DNA from: Phanerochaete sordida
Taxonomy: Eukaryota; Basidiomycota; Agaricomycetes; Polyporales; Phanerochaetaceae
Length of the DNA: 64,000 nucleotides
Direction of reading: 5' to 3'
Assembly (NCBI GenBank): GCA_019973155.2
Contig: BPQB01000041.1
Span: forward strand, 224,294-288,293
A model generated the notes under the pieces. That model had not been told where the DNA came from and made no database searches. It saw only the letters and a program-made list of their open reading frames with translations. Shown here in pieces: positions 1 through 14,556 of this stretch; within the stretch, counting starts at the first letter, position 1; each line of letters starts with the position of its first letter. The position numbers were made by a program, and so were the translations under genes.

Positions 1-543
1 CTTCCGTACGGCGTTCCGCCCATGGTCTGTTCTGCCCTCGCCTTCGCCATGATGCTTCCATCTCGATCTATCTTCCACGAAGGTCGAGCACAGCCGTTGT
101 AAGAGAGGTGAGTAATCAGATAACGAACTAGAAGCCCTGCGTGGCACAATGATAAGTGAAGGCTGGACGGATGATAATCCCGAGTGTAGGCGACGCATAA
201 ATGACTCATCGACTGCACACTCGGTTCATGGGTTCCTCACTCATTCTGCGTTACCAGTTCTGCAGTGTCCCACAATGGCCAACATGCATGTGCTCAAACC
301 GCTCTTCAAGAAGCTCGGGGCTGCTGAATCCTGATGCTTTCTCAGCCGCACTCAGAGTAGCCGTGAAACACAAAGCTGACTGAGGAGGATCGGGCTGGGA
401 ATTGCAGTGCTGAATCTCGTATAACTTTTCTATATTCTACGGGCGCAAAAGTATATCAAAGGCATATCATGGGCAAGTGCTATCGCAAACACGACGACGG
501 AGGCTCGAAAGCTGGGTCACCAGCGCGAAATGCGAAAAAGGTG
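1..543. other. Stretch with no gene seen
   Basis: Only short open frames without family motifs or splice support occur here. Nothing is called. A gene ending or starting just outside the window cannot be excluded. Confidence 0.5.
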
Positions 544-625
544 TTCCTCTTAGCCGACTCGAACGACTGACCTCGTCATATCACGTGATACTAGTGACGC
601 GCTCTACCAACTGAGCTAAAGAGGA
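544..625 (-). tRNA. tRNA-Thr (anticodon AGU) with a 9-nt intron
   Basis: The minus strand folds as a full cloverleaf. The acceptor stem is 625-619 with 551-545 and the discriminator A is 544. The D arm is 616-601. The anticodon stem CGTCA (599-595) pairs with TGACG (578-574). The T arm AGTCG/CGGCT encloses the loop TTCGAGT. The anticodon is AGT at 592-590. Nine extra bases (588-580, TCACGTGAT) sit one base 3' of the anticodon, the canonical position of a nuclear tRNA intron, leaving a 73-nt mature tRNA without CCA. The D-arm (A box) and T-arm (B box) sequences are good polymerase III promoters. The intron with its flanks forms the palindrome ATCACGTGAT. Confidence 0.93.
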
Positions 626-1090
626 GATACGAGAGGGGACGCACAACTCACTACAGTTCAGGACAGTTGCGATATGTAGGACTCCGTACCGTGCACGATC
701 AGGAACCTGCCAACTTACAAACTCTCTTCGATGTCGTGCGCAACAGAAGTGTAAGGAGCGAGCTATCTGATGATACACATGCACACAGAAGGATTGCCAC
801 TCCATTTGCAGCGCTCCGGAAATCTCTGGAGCAGAATCGCCTTGCGCGCTTATTTGCTCCAGTCATCTCTGGACCAAACGTCGACTCGCCCACTTCTAGC
901 TGCTAGCGACGCGCTCTAATCATCGTGCTAAACGAGATGTGTTAGACGATGCACACGGCTCATCATATGCTCTTTATACTGCACATGATCACATAAGAAC
1001 TCTTCGATGGGGCACGCATCGGACGAGCTACCGAGGACGTGTAAGGAACGAAGACAGCTCATGGTTATTATACACATCGAGGACTATATT
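626..1090. repeat. Possible diverged tandem duplication around the tRNA
   Basis: Sequence at about 700-780 and about 990-1080 shares ordered, gapped words: CTCTTCGATG, GTGTAAGGA then an ACGAAG/GCGAG-like word, and TACACATG/TACACATC. The offset is about 300 bp, the same as the offset between the intact tRNA and its decayed copy. This suggests one old duplication of a roughly 300-bp unit. The similarity is weak and was judged by eye. Confidence 0.35.
896..940 (-). pseudogene. Decayed tRNA-like copy (5' half)
   Basis: The minus strand at about 940-896 repeats the 5' half of the tRNA-Thr at 544-625. It keeps TTTAGC, then AGAGCGCGTC, and CTAGCA in place of CTAGTA in the anticodon loop. D-loop bases are altered, and I can find no convincing T arm or acceptor 3' strand. 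It looks like a degenerate duplicate. Flanking sequence on the high-coordinate side also resembles the flank of the intact tRNA (see the repeat entry). Confidence 0.5.
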
Positions 1091-1697
1091 GCACAAATGA
1101 AGGAACCAAACAGAACAAAAGACAGGCCTGTAGAAGTACAACGCAAGACGCGTTTCCACTACAATATTTGCAGTCCGGGTCATAAAACAGAAATGCGTAC
1201 AAACCACCAAAAAGATAGACGAACTGAAGCTTGGGAGATGCGTGATCTACAAGATGCGGATGCTATGCACGGCGGAGGCAAGGGCGAGTATTGTGTTGGG
1301 TGGGATGGCGGGAGGAGGATGGGTGGTACGTCTTGAGTGACGTCTGCCGCCCCTATTCGGCCTGCGATCGGGCAGGAGGTCGTCGCGCGATGACAATGGC
1401 CGCAGGGCGAACTGCGGCGCGTGCCGCCAACGCGAGGAGGAGCCGCGGAGCCGTGTGGACACACAGTGCCAACAGCGGACGGCACCTCAGCCGACCTTGC
1501 ACGGGCGGAGGCGAAGGGAAGTGCGCGCGGCAGCTGTGTCCACGGTGTTGATACTAGGATGCTTTTAGTCTGTGGAAGACCAGGTCGAGCGAATTATGGA
1601 TACATCAGCTTCGGGAGGCTGCACGGTACTGTGTCGTAGGTGTCGCAGGCGATTAGGTATGCGATAGCGTATGACATGCGGAACGGTGGGGCAGCGC
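1091..1697. other. Stretch with no gene seen
   Basis: G+C-rich sequence downstream of the gene ending at 1698. Open frames on both strands are Arg/Ser/Pro-rich and carry no recognisable motif. Part of it is probably the 3' UTR of the minus-strand gene. Confidence 0.5.
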
Positions 1698-2476
1698 TTA
1701 GTTGAAGCCGTCAAAGTGGCCGGTCAGGATGCGCTCGCCCATGGGGGACGGCGCACGCTTAGGGCGCGCGGTCCCGGGCGCAAGCGTGTTCGCACGACGG
1801 GCCTTGCGCGGGATGGGAGATGGAGGGGATGGCCGTTCGACAGCAGGGGTATTGGGAGGGACCCGGTCTGTCGGCGTCATGGGAATCGCTGTCTTGATTT
1901 GCGGCGGCGGCGGCTATGAGCAGGAGTTTAGCAGGTGCGGCACAGTATGGTAAGAAGGGGATGCTCACGCGAAGGGCGGTGCCGCCAAGGGAGAGGCGGC
2001 GCAGGAGGCCTGCGGCCCGATCGCCGTGCGCCGGTTGCACAGGAGGCTGCGAGGGCGGCGACACGCGCTCCGTCGTAGGCCAGGCGGCACTGCTTACGCT
2101 GCGCGCATGACCGCGCTTGGGCGCAGCGTCGGGGTCAAAGTCGTCTGGATCACACAATTGAGCTCCAGGTGACGCGTCAGGACGGAAAGCTTAATTCACC
2201 TTCAAAGACTGCGGTGCCGAAGCCCCGACGGAATGGAAAGGTGGAGGTGCTCGGCGACTTGGGAGACTGGCTGAGGAAGTAGTTGAGGATGGGGGTCGAG
2301 CCAGGGCTGGTCGGCGCGACGCGAGGGGCCATGCCCGAGATGGGCGAGCTGGACGGCGACACCGGAGAGTTGGAGTCCTCCGAGGAGGACGAGTCTGAGA
2401 CAGAGTCGGCACGGCCGCGGCGGGGGTTGATGGGGATGGGCTGGCTGTGGGGGACGTTGCTGTCGTTGGAGGTCAT
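1698..2476 (-). CDS. Conserved fungal protein of unknown function, low-complexity, C-terminal GHFDGF motif
   Basis: Three exons: 2476-2200, 2144-1969, 1913-1698 (222 aa). Introns begin GTGAAT and GTGAGC and end AG. The N-terminal third has NPRRGRADSVSD and a Ser/Glu-rich tract, then PILNYFLSQSP and FPFRRGFG. The middle carries GLLRRLSLGG. The end is RRANTLAPG...RAPSPMGERIL and GHFDGFN. I recall these blocks from uncharacterised proteins widespread in filamentous fungi; no function is known to me. RRLS and RAPSP-type sites look like phosphorylation sites (inference). The same frame is open upstream to an ATG at 2617, which lies about 80 bp below a TATA box at 2698-2693, so a 47-residue longer start is possible. 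I prefer 2476 because conserved relatives begin close to the NPRRGRAD block. Confidence 0.75.
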
Positions 2477-2692
2477 GATGTCTGCAAGAACGGGGTCGAA
2501 GGAGGAGGAGCAGGAGGTCAAGAGAGGGGCACGGGAAGAGAGGAGCTTTCGTCGCAACGCGGGGAGCGATGCAGTATATGAATCGCGAACTTTGGGCGGA
2601 GTTTGATTGAGATCCATGGCAGATACGATCAAAGCTTGCTTGGCTGCGAGTGCGCGGCTGCGAACGCACTCGCCGCCTGCTGACCGATCCTC

Positions 2693-2698
2693 TTTATA
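2693..2698 (-). promoter_or_regulatory. TATA box for the 1698-2476 gene
   Basis: TATAAA on the minus strand, inside AGTATAAAGA. It lies 76 bp above the in-frame ATG at 2617 and 217 bp above the preferred ATG at 2476. Confidence 0.45.
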
Positions 2699-5600
2699 CT
2701 CCCGCCGGTCTGACGCATCCCTCCACGCCCGCAACTCACAGCATTCGCCCGCGGAAAGGCGACATACACGCCAGCTCGACGCGGTCATCCGCTGGCACTC
2801 AAAAAGTCAATCTTTGCCTCCGCCGAGCTAATTCACGGCTTGTGACCACCCAAAAATACCCTCCTGCGACATGCCCTCCGTCTTCCGCCTCCCTCCGTCC
2901 GTGTCGTCTGCCGACATCCTGCTGTTTGCGCCGAGCAAGCACCTCTCGTCGACGCTCCAGGCACTGCTCTGGGTCTTCCCCGCATTCCGAAGCAGCAGCT
3001 AACACGTGTCGCACATCTCCAGAGTGTGCGATCGAGACTAGGCCATTCCGGGCTAACCCGTCCCGCCTGCACGGATCTCCACACAGCGCAGGCACGTCAG
3101 TTGTTCACATGCCCGCCTACTGGTCCTCACTCTGTTGCAGCACGGACCGAGCCGCGAACTTTGGCTCTCTTCGCTCTGCTCACAGCACAGACGGGCTCAC
3201 ACAGCGGCAGTCGGCGACGATGGGCACAACACAGCAAGCAGTCGCCCTACCTCGCGTCAGCGCTGCAGGACCAGCCCCGGGTGTGCGCGCGTGCGCAGTC
3301 ATGATACAGTATTCGGCCGTTGCGTCCTGCCTGCCCGCCGACCATCTTCACCGAAGTCGAACGCGAGTCTCTGCGTTGCCGCCGCGACTTCGGACGTACC
3401 CTAGACCAGCCCAGCCACCCTCAAAGCCTACACGCAAACAATTTGCGTGAGACATGGCGCAACCAACGCGTCTCTGCAGCGCACCCTTGTGGCGGCTTCC
3501 TCTCTAGAAGATTTGCTTCCATGCCTCTGCCCTCGTCGCCGCGGCCTCGCCTGGCGCTGCTTTCTCCGAGCCATTCGCTCAATGGCGCCTATCTCGCCAC
3601 AGTCTTCGAAACCTGTCGAAACCTAGCAAAGTTTCCTGAACAGTGCAGCCCTGCATGCGAGAGTTTGCGCGTACGCTTCCTTTTGTTTCGTTGCGGTGTC
3701 GCTGACATTCGCGCCCCACAGCTTTGGATTCCACGCAAAGCTTGTAGATGTCCAACTCTACACGGGCCTACACTCAGCCGCACCACCTAGGGGCCGTGCA
3801 TCTGCTCCTCCGCGCGATGCAGCGTCGTTCCCGCATTCGATGCGGCTGCAGCTCCCTGCGTCGCGCTTTGCGACCGTCGCGTGACGGCGTTGGAGATAAG
3901 CGCATCGCGTCTCTTCGCACAATCGCCACCGCCATTCACCAGCGTTGGCTCCCGTGAGAGCGGCGAGGGTCACCTGGCCGCCCCCTAGCACAATGCACAG
4001 CTAGTTAATACCGTTCTCAGGCACTGCCGTCCCCCCGTAGCGCTTCTCCCGCCGCGGCCGGTGTCCTATGTACATATACGCTGCGACGCCGCGGTTCTGC
4101 GGCCTTCCGCGTCGCACAGGGAAGGTCACTTCGTGCTGCGTGCCTGCCTCCGTCCCTCGAGGTGTGTCCGTTCTGGAAGACGCGCCACCACAGCGATGGC
4201 TGCGGCGCTGAAACACGCTGCGAGGGCCACCCTTAGCGTGAAGGTAGAACTCTCCGCTCCACGGTCGCAGTACCGCACACGTCTGCCGCAGATCGCGGCT
4301 CGTTACAGTGCGCAGGCTGCGCCGAGGCCTGATGCCAGCAGCCCGCTGCCGCCGCACGAGGCCCTGCCCCTCCCACCGTCCACATCGCGGAGTTGCGCGC
4401 AGTGGTCGCACGACACCCTCCACGACACCCGCAGGCACCTCGGCCGCCTCTATCTGCCCTGGCCTTATCTGGGCTCCAGCCTGCTGTCCGGCTGACGCCT
4501 CCCTGGCGTGCACGCCAGGACGCGTTCGGCGAGATCGGCGGTGACGCGCGTGACGTGTGCACGCAGCTTCCGTAGAGTTCTGTCCCGCGTGCGAAGCATG
4601 CACTCCTAAATATTCGGGCTTCGCTGCACGCGCCCGTGCCAATGTGGCCGCGCGCAGATCCCTGCTGTACCGTGCCGTACGCTGGCCTTGCGAGAAATGC
4701 ACCACGCGATCGTGCGATGCCCTAGCCGGCGTACACTCACATCGAGCATCATCGTTGACAGAACTGGCACCGCGTGCGACGCGTGTTGACCGTGCGACAG
4801 CGACAGAAGCCCTAGACGCGTCTCGGGCTTGTCGCGGGGCCTGTACGCGCTGGCTGGTGCGACGATTTACTGTGGATGTCTGCGCGTTCTCGTCCGAGTC
4901 GTACGAGGCTCCTCTGCCCCCGGCAGTCTGCTGCTGGCGCGGTCGTTCGAGGCACGGCTGGTACGTTCCACACGGTGCAGCGAGCTTACGCTTCTCTGAC
5001 GATTTGCAGCCCTGCGCGCGTACGGGACGTGACGCAGCACCGGCACCTCGTAGACTCACGCGCAGCTCATCCAAGCTTCTCTAGGGTAACTCAGCTGCTC
5101 ACGCGATCGCATATAGCCTGCACATGTCAGACTATGTCAGACCCGCTCAGACCCGTCTCTGACTAGTCCAAACAAACGTCCAGCGTGCCCGTGCCCTGCA
5201 CGCCGACATCATGATCGGCATTCGCGTGCAACCAGCGATGTTTCATGGCGAGTATATGTCAGGCTGCTTCTTGGTGCTTCGCGGACGCTGAGCAAGCGCA
5301 TTTCGGAACCGACAACGCCGAGGGTGGCTCGTGCTGCTGTGCACGAATTCGTCAAAGTTGTGTAAGACAGGGCAGCACAATAAGGTTCTCCGAGGCGAGG
5401 TTGCGTTGATATGAACATGCGTATATTAGGGTTGAACGTTGAACGTTTAATTGCACGCCACCTTGCGCTTACGTACGGAGAAAGACGATCGTGCGCTAGG
5501 GGAGCACGCAGGAGAAGTATGTGTGATGCAGAGGGATCATCGTCGCTGTCTGGTATAGCTATGAATAGGTTATGTGTCGGAACTCCTCGATGGTTGCTTC

Positions 5601-6850
5601 AGCCATCAGCTTCATGGCTGCACGCCGTGCCGGGGTTGTCGCCTCCTCCGTTGCGGGACGGAGTGCCGAAAACTATTGGATATATGCACATCGCGCGTTC
5701 CGGGAGGCCATTCGACGTTCGTCGCGTGGACTAGCAGGGTGAAAGGAGTCTTCGCAACTGCCAGGGAAGGCTGCCGCGGACGTCAAGCGTCGCGGCGCTG
5801 TAAGCAGCGTGAATGACGATAACCCAGATTACCCATATATCTGTGTCGTGCAGTGGTGGATGAGTGTACATTTGTCGATTAGCAGCGTGGTATAAAGCGT
5901 GGTAGCGCGGTATTTTCTGCTTCTAGCAGCCTGTCACCTGTCATAATATTTGAGACGACTCTGCTTCCACCAGAAAGTACCAGGGAATCAATTCAACAGT
6001 AGGTCACCCCCATTGATCAATGTTTGCCTACGCCATAAGAGCAACACACATACCACGCGGTGCGTATGTATGTGGCGCCTCAGTGCCCAGTTGCCATCTG
6101 TAAGTGAATGCAGCTGAAACTGCGTTTCTCTGATGGCTTGGATTGGAAGACTTGGCCAAAGGACGTCCAATAAACCTTTCATGGTCAGCCATCGACGCGT
6201 CTGTCGCGTCGCGACGCACAACTAGACCCGCATTATCGCCCTTGCTGAAGCTGACGGGTCCTCGCATGTCATATGCTTTCTCCAACGGCGCTCCGTTCGA
6301 GTCGCGTGCAGGTAGACTGAGTGAGGTCGTCAAAACGCGAACTTTCTTGCCGAACGGAACAAGATAATTGTAGGAGGAGGTGATGACATATGGCAATGTT
6401 AATGAAGAGGCTGTGCTTGACGATGGAGTGAGTTTCGTCGTCCCTGAGGGACCAAATCAGAATCAAGTTCCGCGACGGTATGTACCCTCCGCAAGGTGCC
6501 CGCCCAGCGCAAGCAAGGACGCCGTTCGCGAAGGCCGCACGGACAGCGCGTGCAGGACGTTCGGCAGCTCGCTTGTGCACGCCGACGGCCCCGGTCGTCG
6601 TCCCAGACCCGGCCTGGTGTGGTCTGAAAGCGGGCGAGGGGCGCATCAGAAGGATTCAGGGTCCGCCGCTGTCCGCCGCTGCTGCGGGGGCGATGACCGG
6701 TCACAGGCCGTGACCAAATTAGAACCAAGGCCCCTTGCTGCCGACCCCCGTCTCTCGTTGCCTGCAGTCTGCCTGCCGCCGCTGCACCCGCCGACGACGA
6801 CCTGTAACCATACCTTGTACACTGACGAACGTTTACGACTGCAAAAAACT
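2699..6850. other. 4.1-kb stretch with no gene supported
   Basis: Long frames exist here, for example minus 5074-4001 and plus 2650-3450. They are Arg/Ala/Ser-rich, overlap open frames on the other strand, and show no domain, no signal peptide and no coherent splice pattern. This is what stop-poor G+C-rich DNA gives by chance. The last few hundred bases should hold the promoter of the GH17 gene. No transposon coding motif was seen. Confidence 0.45.
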
Positions 6851-9095
6851 ATGAGCGGGATACCCATGCGGCCGTACCGTGACAACCCTGCCGTGACGGC
6901 ATCTACCCCAGACTTGCAGGACTACTACGATTCCGATCTGCCTGTGAGATATTCTTAAACTCCTACCTTGAGGTCGTCCTGGTGACACTTACCACTTCCT
7001 CCTCCTTGTTTGCTATCCCCCGGCCCTCCAACTTGCTCGACGCGTCGTGCAGGCCCCCCACGCCCTGTCTGGCATCGACGATCCCTACGCTTCAAGTTCC
7101 TACCTGCACCCCGCCCCCGACACCCGCGGCAACTACGTTACTGCCTCTTCCTCCACCCCCAACCTCAACATGGCCGACACGAAAGGATTCAGCAACATGG
7201 ACACCGGCGCGGGCTACTCAGGCAACAACAGCCAGTGGCTTGAGAAGCAGCAGAAAGGCAGTCGCAAGTCCAAGTGGATCGTGCGTGACCCTGTTGCCGA
7301 GACATCCGTCGCCTCACTAAACGCGTCGCCTGCAGCTTATCCTCTCGCTCGTTGGCCTAGCTGGCCTCGTCGCAGCTGGTGTTGCCATTGGCGTCGTCGT
7401 CTCGCACAACCACAAGTCGTCGAGCACGAGCAGCAGCAGCACCGCGGGCAAGACCAGTGCAACCGGTGCGGTCAACCAGACGAACCCGAATGACCCCTCG
7501 ACGTTCGTCTCGGATCCCAACTTGAAACACTCCTTCTGGGGCCTTGCCTACACGCCTGCTGGCTCCCAGCTTCCTGACTGCGGAAACTCACTGGGTTAGT
7601 GATCGGTCACACACTGCTTTTGTATCCCGCCTCTAACCACACACTACAGAGGATGTTATCGAAGATATTCAGGTGAGCTCCTCAGAACCAGCTTTGCGCT
7701 CTTTCGCGTGCCAGAGGAGGCGCCTCGAAGACGAACACTGGTTGTTGGTACCTGGGCATCAGGGCGACGTATTCTATTTTTGACGCGTCGGTGGGTCCAT
7801 CACGATGCTGGAGATGCCTGACATAGGCCCAGAACGCGCTCCTTTTGAGGGCGCATTCTTGTCGACGCGTCGTCATTATTGCGCTTTCATCCGAACTTCT
7901 CTTCGACCTCATTGCGCACTTGACTCAATGCTGACCACTCCCTACACAGCTCATCTCTCAGCTGACTTCGGTAAGTCCCTGGAGCATCTATTCGAAGCTT
8001 TTTCACTGAAATCGGCGCAGCGCATTCGTTTGTACGGTGCAGACTGCAACCAGTCCGCCCTCGTCTTGGAGGCCATCAAGCAAACAAAGGTCGACCTCGG
8101 TGTCTACCTCGGTATCTACAACGTCCCAACGGACGACGGCGCTTCCTATGTGCGTCAACGCGACGTTATCAAGGATGCTATTCAGACCTACGGTACCGAC
8201 CACATCCTCGGCGTCACCGTTGGTAACGAGTTCATCTTGAAGTGAGCCGTCCCTTATTCTCGCGTCGATCACTTATTTACTATGACTCGCAGCTATCTTA
8301 CCAACAACGGTGGTGGTGATCTGCCAAACGGTCCCGTTGGTGAAGCCGGTGCTGCCGCCCTCATTCCCAACATCACCGACACCAGGAACATGCTCCAGGG
8401 AATGAACCTGCCCAAGACCATTCCTGTCGGTACTGCTGACGCGGGCAGCTTCTTCAACAACGATGTGCTCCAGCAAGTTGATTACGGCGTACGTACACAG
8501 CCCCTCCTTGCTGTATATTCATGCTGACATGTGATACAGATGTCCAACGTCCACCCCTGGTTCGCCAACGTCTCCATTGACCAGGCCGCCGGCTGGACGT
8601 ACGAGTTCTTCCAGGAGCAAAACGTGCAGGTCGCACAGAGCTTGCCCAACAAGCCCACGATGTACATTGCCGAGACCGGCTGGCCATCCAAGTCCAGTGA
8701 CGCTGGCAATGCGAGCAACGGCCCGTCTCTTGCATCGGTCGACAACCTGCAGAAGTTCCTGGACACCTTCGTGTGCGCTTCGAACACCAACGGCACTGGC
8801 TACTTCTACTTCGAGGTAAGCTATTTTCAGAACCCGGTGCAGCGGTAGACTGACGATCCGTTTGCTCCACAGTTCTTCGATGAGGAGTGGAAGGTTAGAT
8901 TAGCCCTAGCAGAAGTATTGCATGCCATGGCTAACCTCTGGTTCTACAGGACCAGCAATTCGGTGGAGTCGAAGGCTGGTGGGGTCTGTTCAACGCAGAG
9001 TACGTCCCGGAATACGTCCCGGCCGGCTTATCGCTAATGTTTCCTCTAGCAAAACCCTCAAGAACATCACGATTCCTGACTGCCACATCGACTAA
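6851..9095 (+). CDS. GH17 glucan endo-1,3-beta-glucosidase, type II membrane protein
   Basis: Eleven exons: 6851-6943, 7053-7280, 7336-7594, 7650-7672, 7950-7970, 8021-8241, 8293-8488, 8540-8815, 8873-8893, 8950-8999, 9050-9095 (477 aa). The N-terminal ~107 residues are hydrophilic, then one membrane helix (about 108-130, LILSLVGLAGLVAAGVAIGV), then a Ser/Thr linker and the GH17 barrel. The barrel opens near HSFWGLAYTP. VGNEFIL holds the acid/base Glu (about 278) and YIAETGWPS the nucleophile Glu (about 392). A single helix after a cytosolic tail matches the fungal BtgC-type glucanases, which hydrolyse wall beta-1,3-glucan from an outward-facing domain. Exons 4, 5 and 9 are only 23, 21 and 21 nt, and intron 4 is 277 nt while most others are 50-57 nt (intron 1 is 109). 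Confidence 0.93.
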
Positions 9096-10379
9096 ACGGA
9101 TCTTGGACTCACTACGGACACCGTTTCCTATGCTCGTCAACTGCGGAAACATACTGTACTCTCTGACACTTCCTTGCGGACGCCTCTTTGACAGACTCTC
9201 GCCGCAGGCCCACGATGGGTGTAGCTACCACTTTGGACACCGCTCCCACACCCCCACGCTCCTTCCACATACCATTCCTTTTATTGAGAGCTCGTATGGA
9301 CGGTTTTATGTTGCATCGCTAGTCGCTCTATTTCAGTCTTTTCTTCGGCCTTGTTTTATGGATATGACATATTGTTTGGCTGTACATCTAGGGCACAGCG
9401 AGCAGCGTTGTGCGGCGAACGCCTGTGCCTGTACATGACCTGCAGCTGGCATGTGCCTCTCGGTGCTTCGGGTATTCTCCTGGGTCGTCGGTTCTGCCGT
9501 GGTCTGCTGACTTGCCAGCTGCGTCGCTTTAGCACCCGCTCGGTACCGATGCACACCTGATGCTGATCCTCGACGACTACGTTTCGTCAGGATCTACATA
9601 CTGGTGGTTGCGAGGTGAGTTTTTGCTACATCTTTCGCAGCCATCTTTGCTGATTTATTGGTAGCAGGCGAGTTCGCGTCGCATGGCGATGTTCTCACGG
9701 GTTTCGTCACGGTTCGCCCGCGTCAATCGCTGTCCGTCTCTTCAGGTTGCTCTCCCTTCAAGTTCCGGTGTGTACTCATAACATCTAGTGTTCAATTGCT
9801 GTTATTTTTAGATGACATTGAGCAATGTCTTGGCAGTCCAGGCCTCTCAGCCGTCCGAGGTGATTTTGACCGCTCGAAGACCTCGCGGTCAAAATCGCGT
9901 GCAGACCCGAACATTTTCCTGAATACTTACCTCCGCACTAGGACATCCGCAGCCGAGAAACGGCCGTACAACGTCGCAAAACAAGGTGTGCAATGCCCCG
10001 CACTCGACGTGTTGCAGCGAGAAAGACCCAGGACGCACGCGGTCACTCGACGTCGCGCAGGCTCCCTGCACAAACGCGGGGAGGCGCTGCGGAAGCATTC
10101 GCTCTCGGAGGCTTTCGCGCGTGGCACGGGGGTCTGCGAGGCGCCGTGCTGCCCATCACCCCGGACGCCTCGCAGTCTTGGCAAGAAGCTCGACGCCAGG
10201 ATCCAGCAGAGGCGCGACGGGGCACGCTCACGTGTCGAGCACCCACCTGCCGAGCATTTCAGCGACTTTACTCCCAGGCGTGCCTCGCTGCCCGGCGCGG
10301 CGAGTACAAAATGCACGAGGCGCGGCGACGGTGGACCTCAACGTAGCTTTCTGCTTGCCTCGAAGAACCGACGTCGACA
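9096..10379. other. Intergenic between GH17 and GH10-1
   Basis: Holds the 3' UTR of the GH17 gene and the promoter of the first xylanase. The only structured element seen is the inverted repeat at 9862-9896. No gene is supported. Confidence 0.5.
9862..9896. repeat. Perfect 12-bp inverted repeat with 11-nt spacer
   Basis: GATTTTGACCGC at 9862-9873 is repeated as its exact reverse complement GCGGTCAAAATC at 9885-9896. The spacer is TCGAAGACCTC. It lies 484 bp upstream of the xylanase start and could be a paired regulator site or a hairpin. Confidence 0.8.
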
Positions 10380-11897
<1,518 letters not shown>

Positions 11898-12738
11898 ATG
11901 GTGTCCACGGGGCCTTTGGAGTATACTCCGTTCAAAATCGCGTACTTTTCTTGTTTATTCTTGCGTTTCGGGTTACTACATGCCGGGGGAAAGTCAATGC
12001 GAGCTGTACACTCTTCTGGTGGTGCCTGCGGTGTGAATGGCGACGTCTCCAAATCAGAATGAATTAGAGTCGCCAGACATTTTGATCAACCAGGTTTCGC
12101 AATTCCGTGATCATCATGGCACCGAACTTGTCTTGCTCCATGGCTTTTTAACGGAATCGTCGTTCTCATTTACCAGTGAACCAGAGTGACTGTCGACAAG
12201 ATCCGTCGCGGGCGCGGCGGATGCTGCAAGTTTGCAATAAGCGCGCGAACTGCACAGTTTGTTCCGTACCGCCACCATGGCCCGCAACCATCGACTCTCG
12301 AGTACCAAACCAGACCTCAGTGCCGTGAAGGTGATCGAGGACATGATTCACAAGATAGCCCATGCTGCTGGTTGACCCACGGCAAGACATTCCAAATAAC
12401 AAACTGGCTTTAACCCATCGTACCCGGATTGAAGATCATGTTGTTATACATGCGGTATGTGCCTTCAGCTTGACTGTCATCGTTTCTTACGTTCACTACA
12501 GTCAAAAACAGTGGCGCATGCGACGACATTCTTCTATCCGACAGCTCGCACGTACCCTGCGCTCGCATGCAGCAGGTTCGTGCACCCGTGGCCGCGAGCT
12601 GGACCGACGTTTCTCCTGCGGTTCCAGTCCGGCTACGAACAAGCTTTACATATCGGCTTGTGACCGGCATGTGCGCTCATGCGCTCGCATGCTCGGCATT
12701 TTGAGGTTGGTGCTCCCGAGGATTATAGTCGTCTAGGG
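11898..12738. other. Intergenic between the two GH10 genes
   Basis: No gene is supported. Small open patches at about 12,060-12,410 look faintly protein-like on both strands but cannot be joined into a model (see rejected items). Confidence 0.45.
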
Positions 12739-12745
12739 TATTTAA
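12739..12745 (+). promoter_or_regulatory. TATA-like element of GH10-2
   Basis: TATTTAA lies 60 bp upstream of the ATG at 12805, a usual spacing for a fungal core promoter with a short leader. Confidence 0.4.
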
Positions 12746-12804
12746 GCGAAGGCTTACGGCCAGTCGTCTCCAGAACAGCTACAGCCAGCAAATTCACCAC
12801 GACG

Positions 12805-14270
<1,466 letters not shown>

Positions 14271-14556
14271 ACGCATGTTCTCGCAGACGTGCTCGGACAA
14301 AATTGAGTAGTAGCTGCGCAGCTTTGCAGCATGGGCACGCGCGAAAGATGCGAAATAATTAGGGCTATCCTAGCTTTAGTTGGAAGCACACAATCAGTTT
14401 TCAGAATTTTACTGAATGCAGAGATGCAGATGACATACTTCATTGAGATATCCGCACTGCGCGACGATCTTCACACATCGTATGGGTTGTGGCTTCATGG
14501 CACCTGCATAGAGCTCTCGTTAATTCAAATGCGTGACGGCGATTAGGGTAAGATGG

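Noticed and set aside
2650..3450. 266-codon plus-strand open frame
   Set aside because: No domain, and overlaps the 5' region of the minus-strand gene; composition like non-coding frames nearby.
4001..5074. 357-codon minus-strand open frame
   Set aside because: Arg/Ala/Ser composition, no motif, overlaps long plus-strand frames; expected by chance in G+C-rich DNA.
12060..12410. Patches such as HGTELVLLHGFLTE and VKVIEDMIHKIAHAA
   Set aside because: They look protein-like but lie in different frames and could not be joined; too little to name a family.
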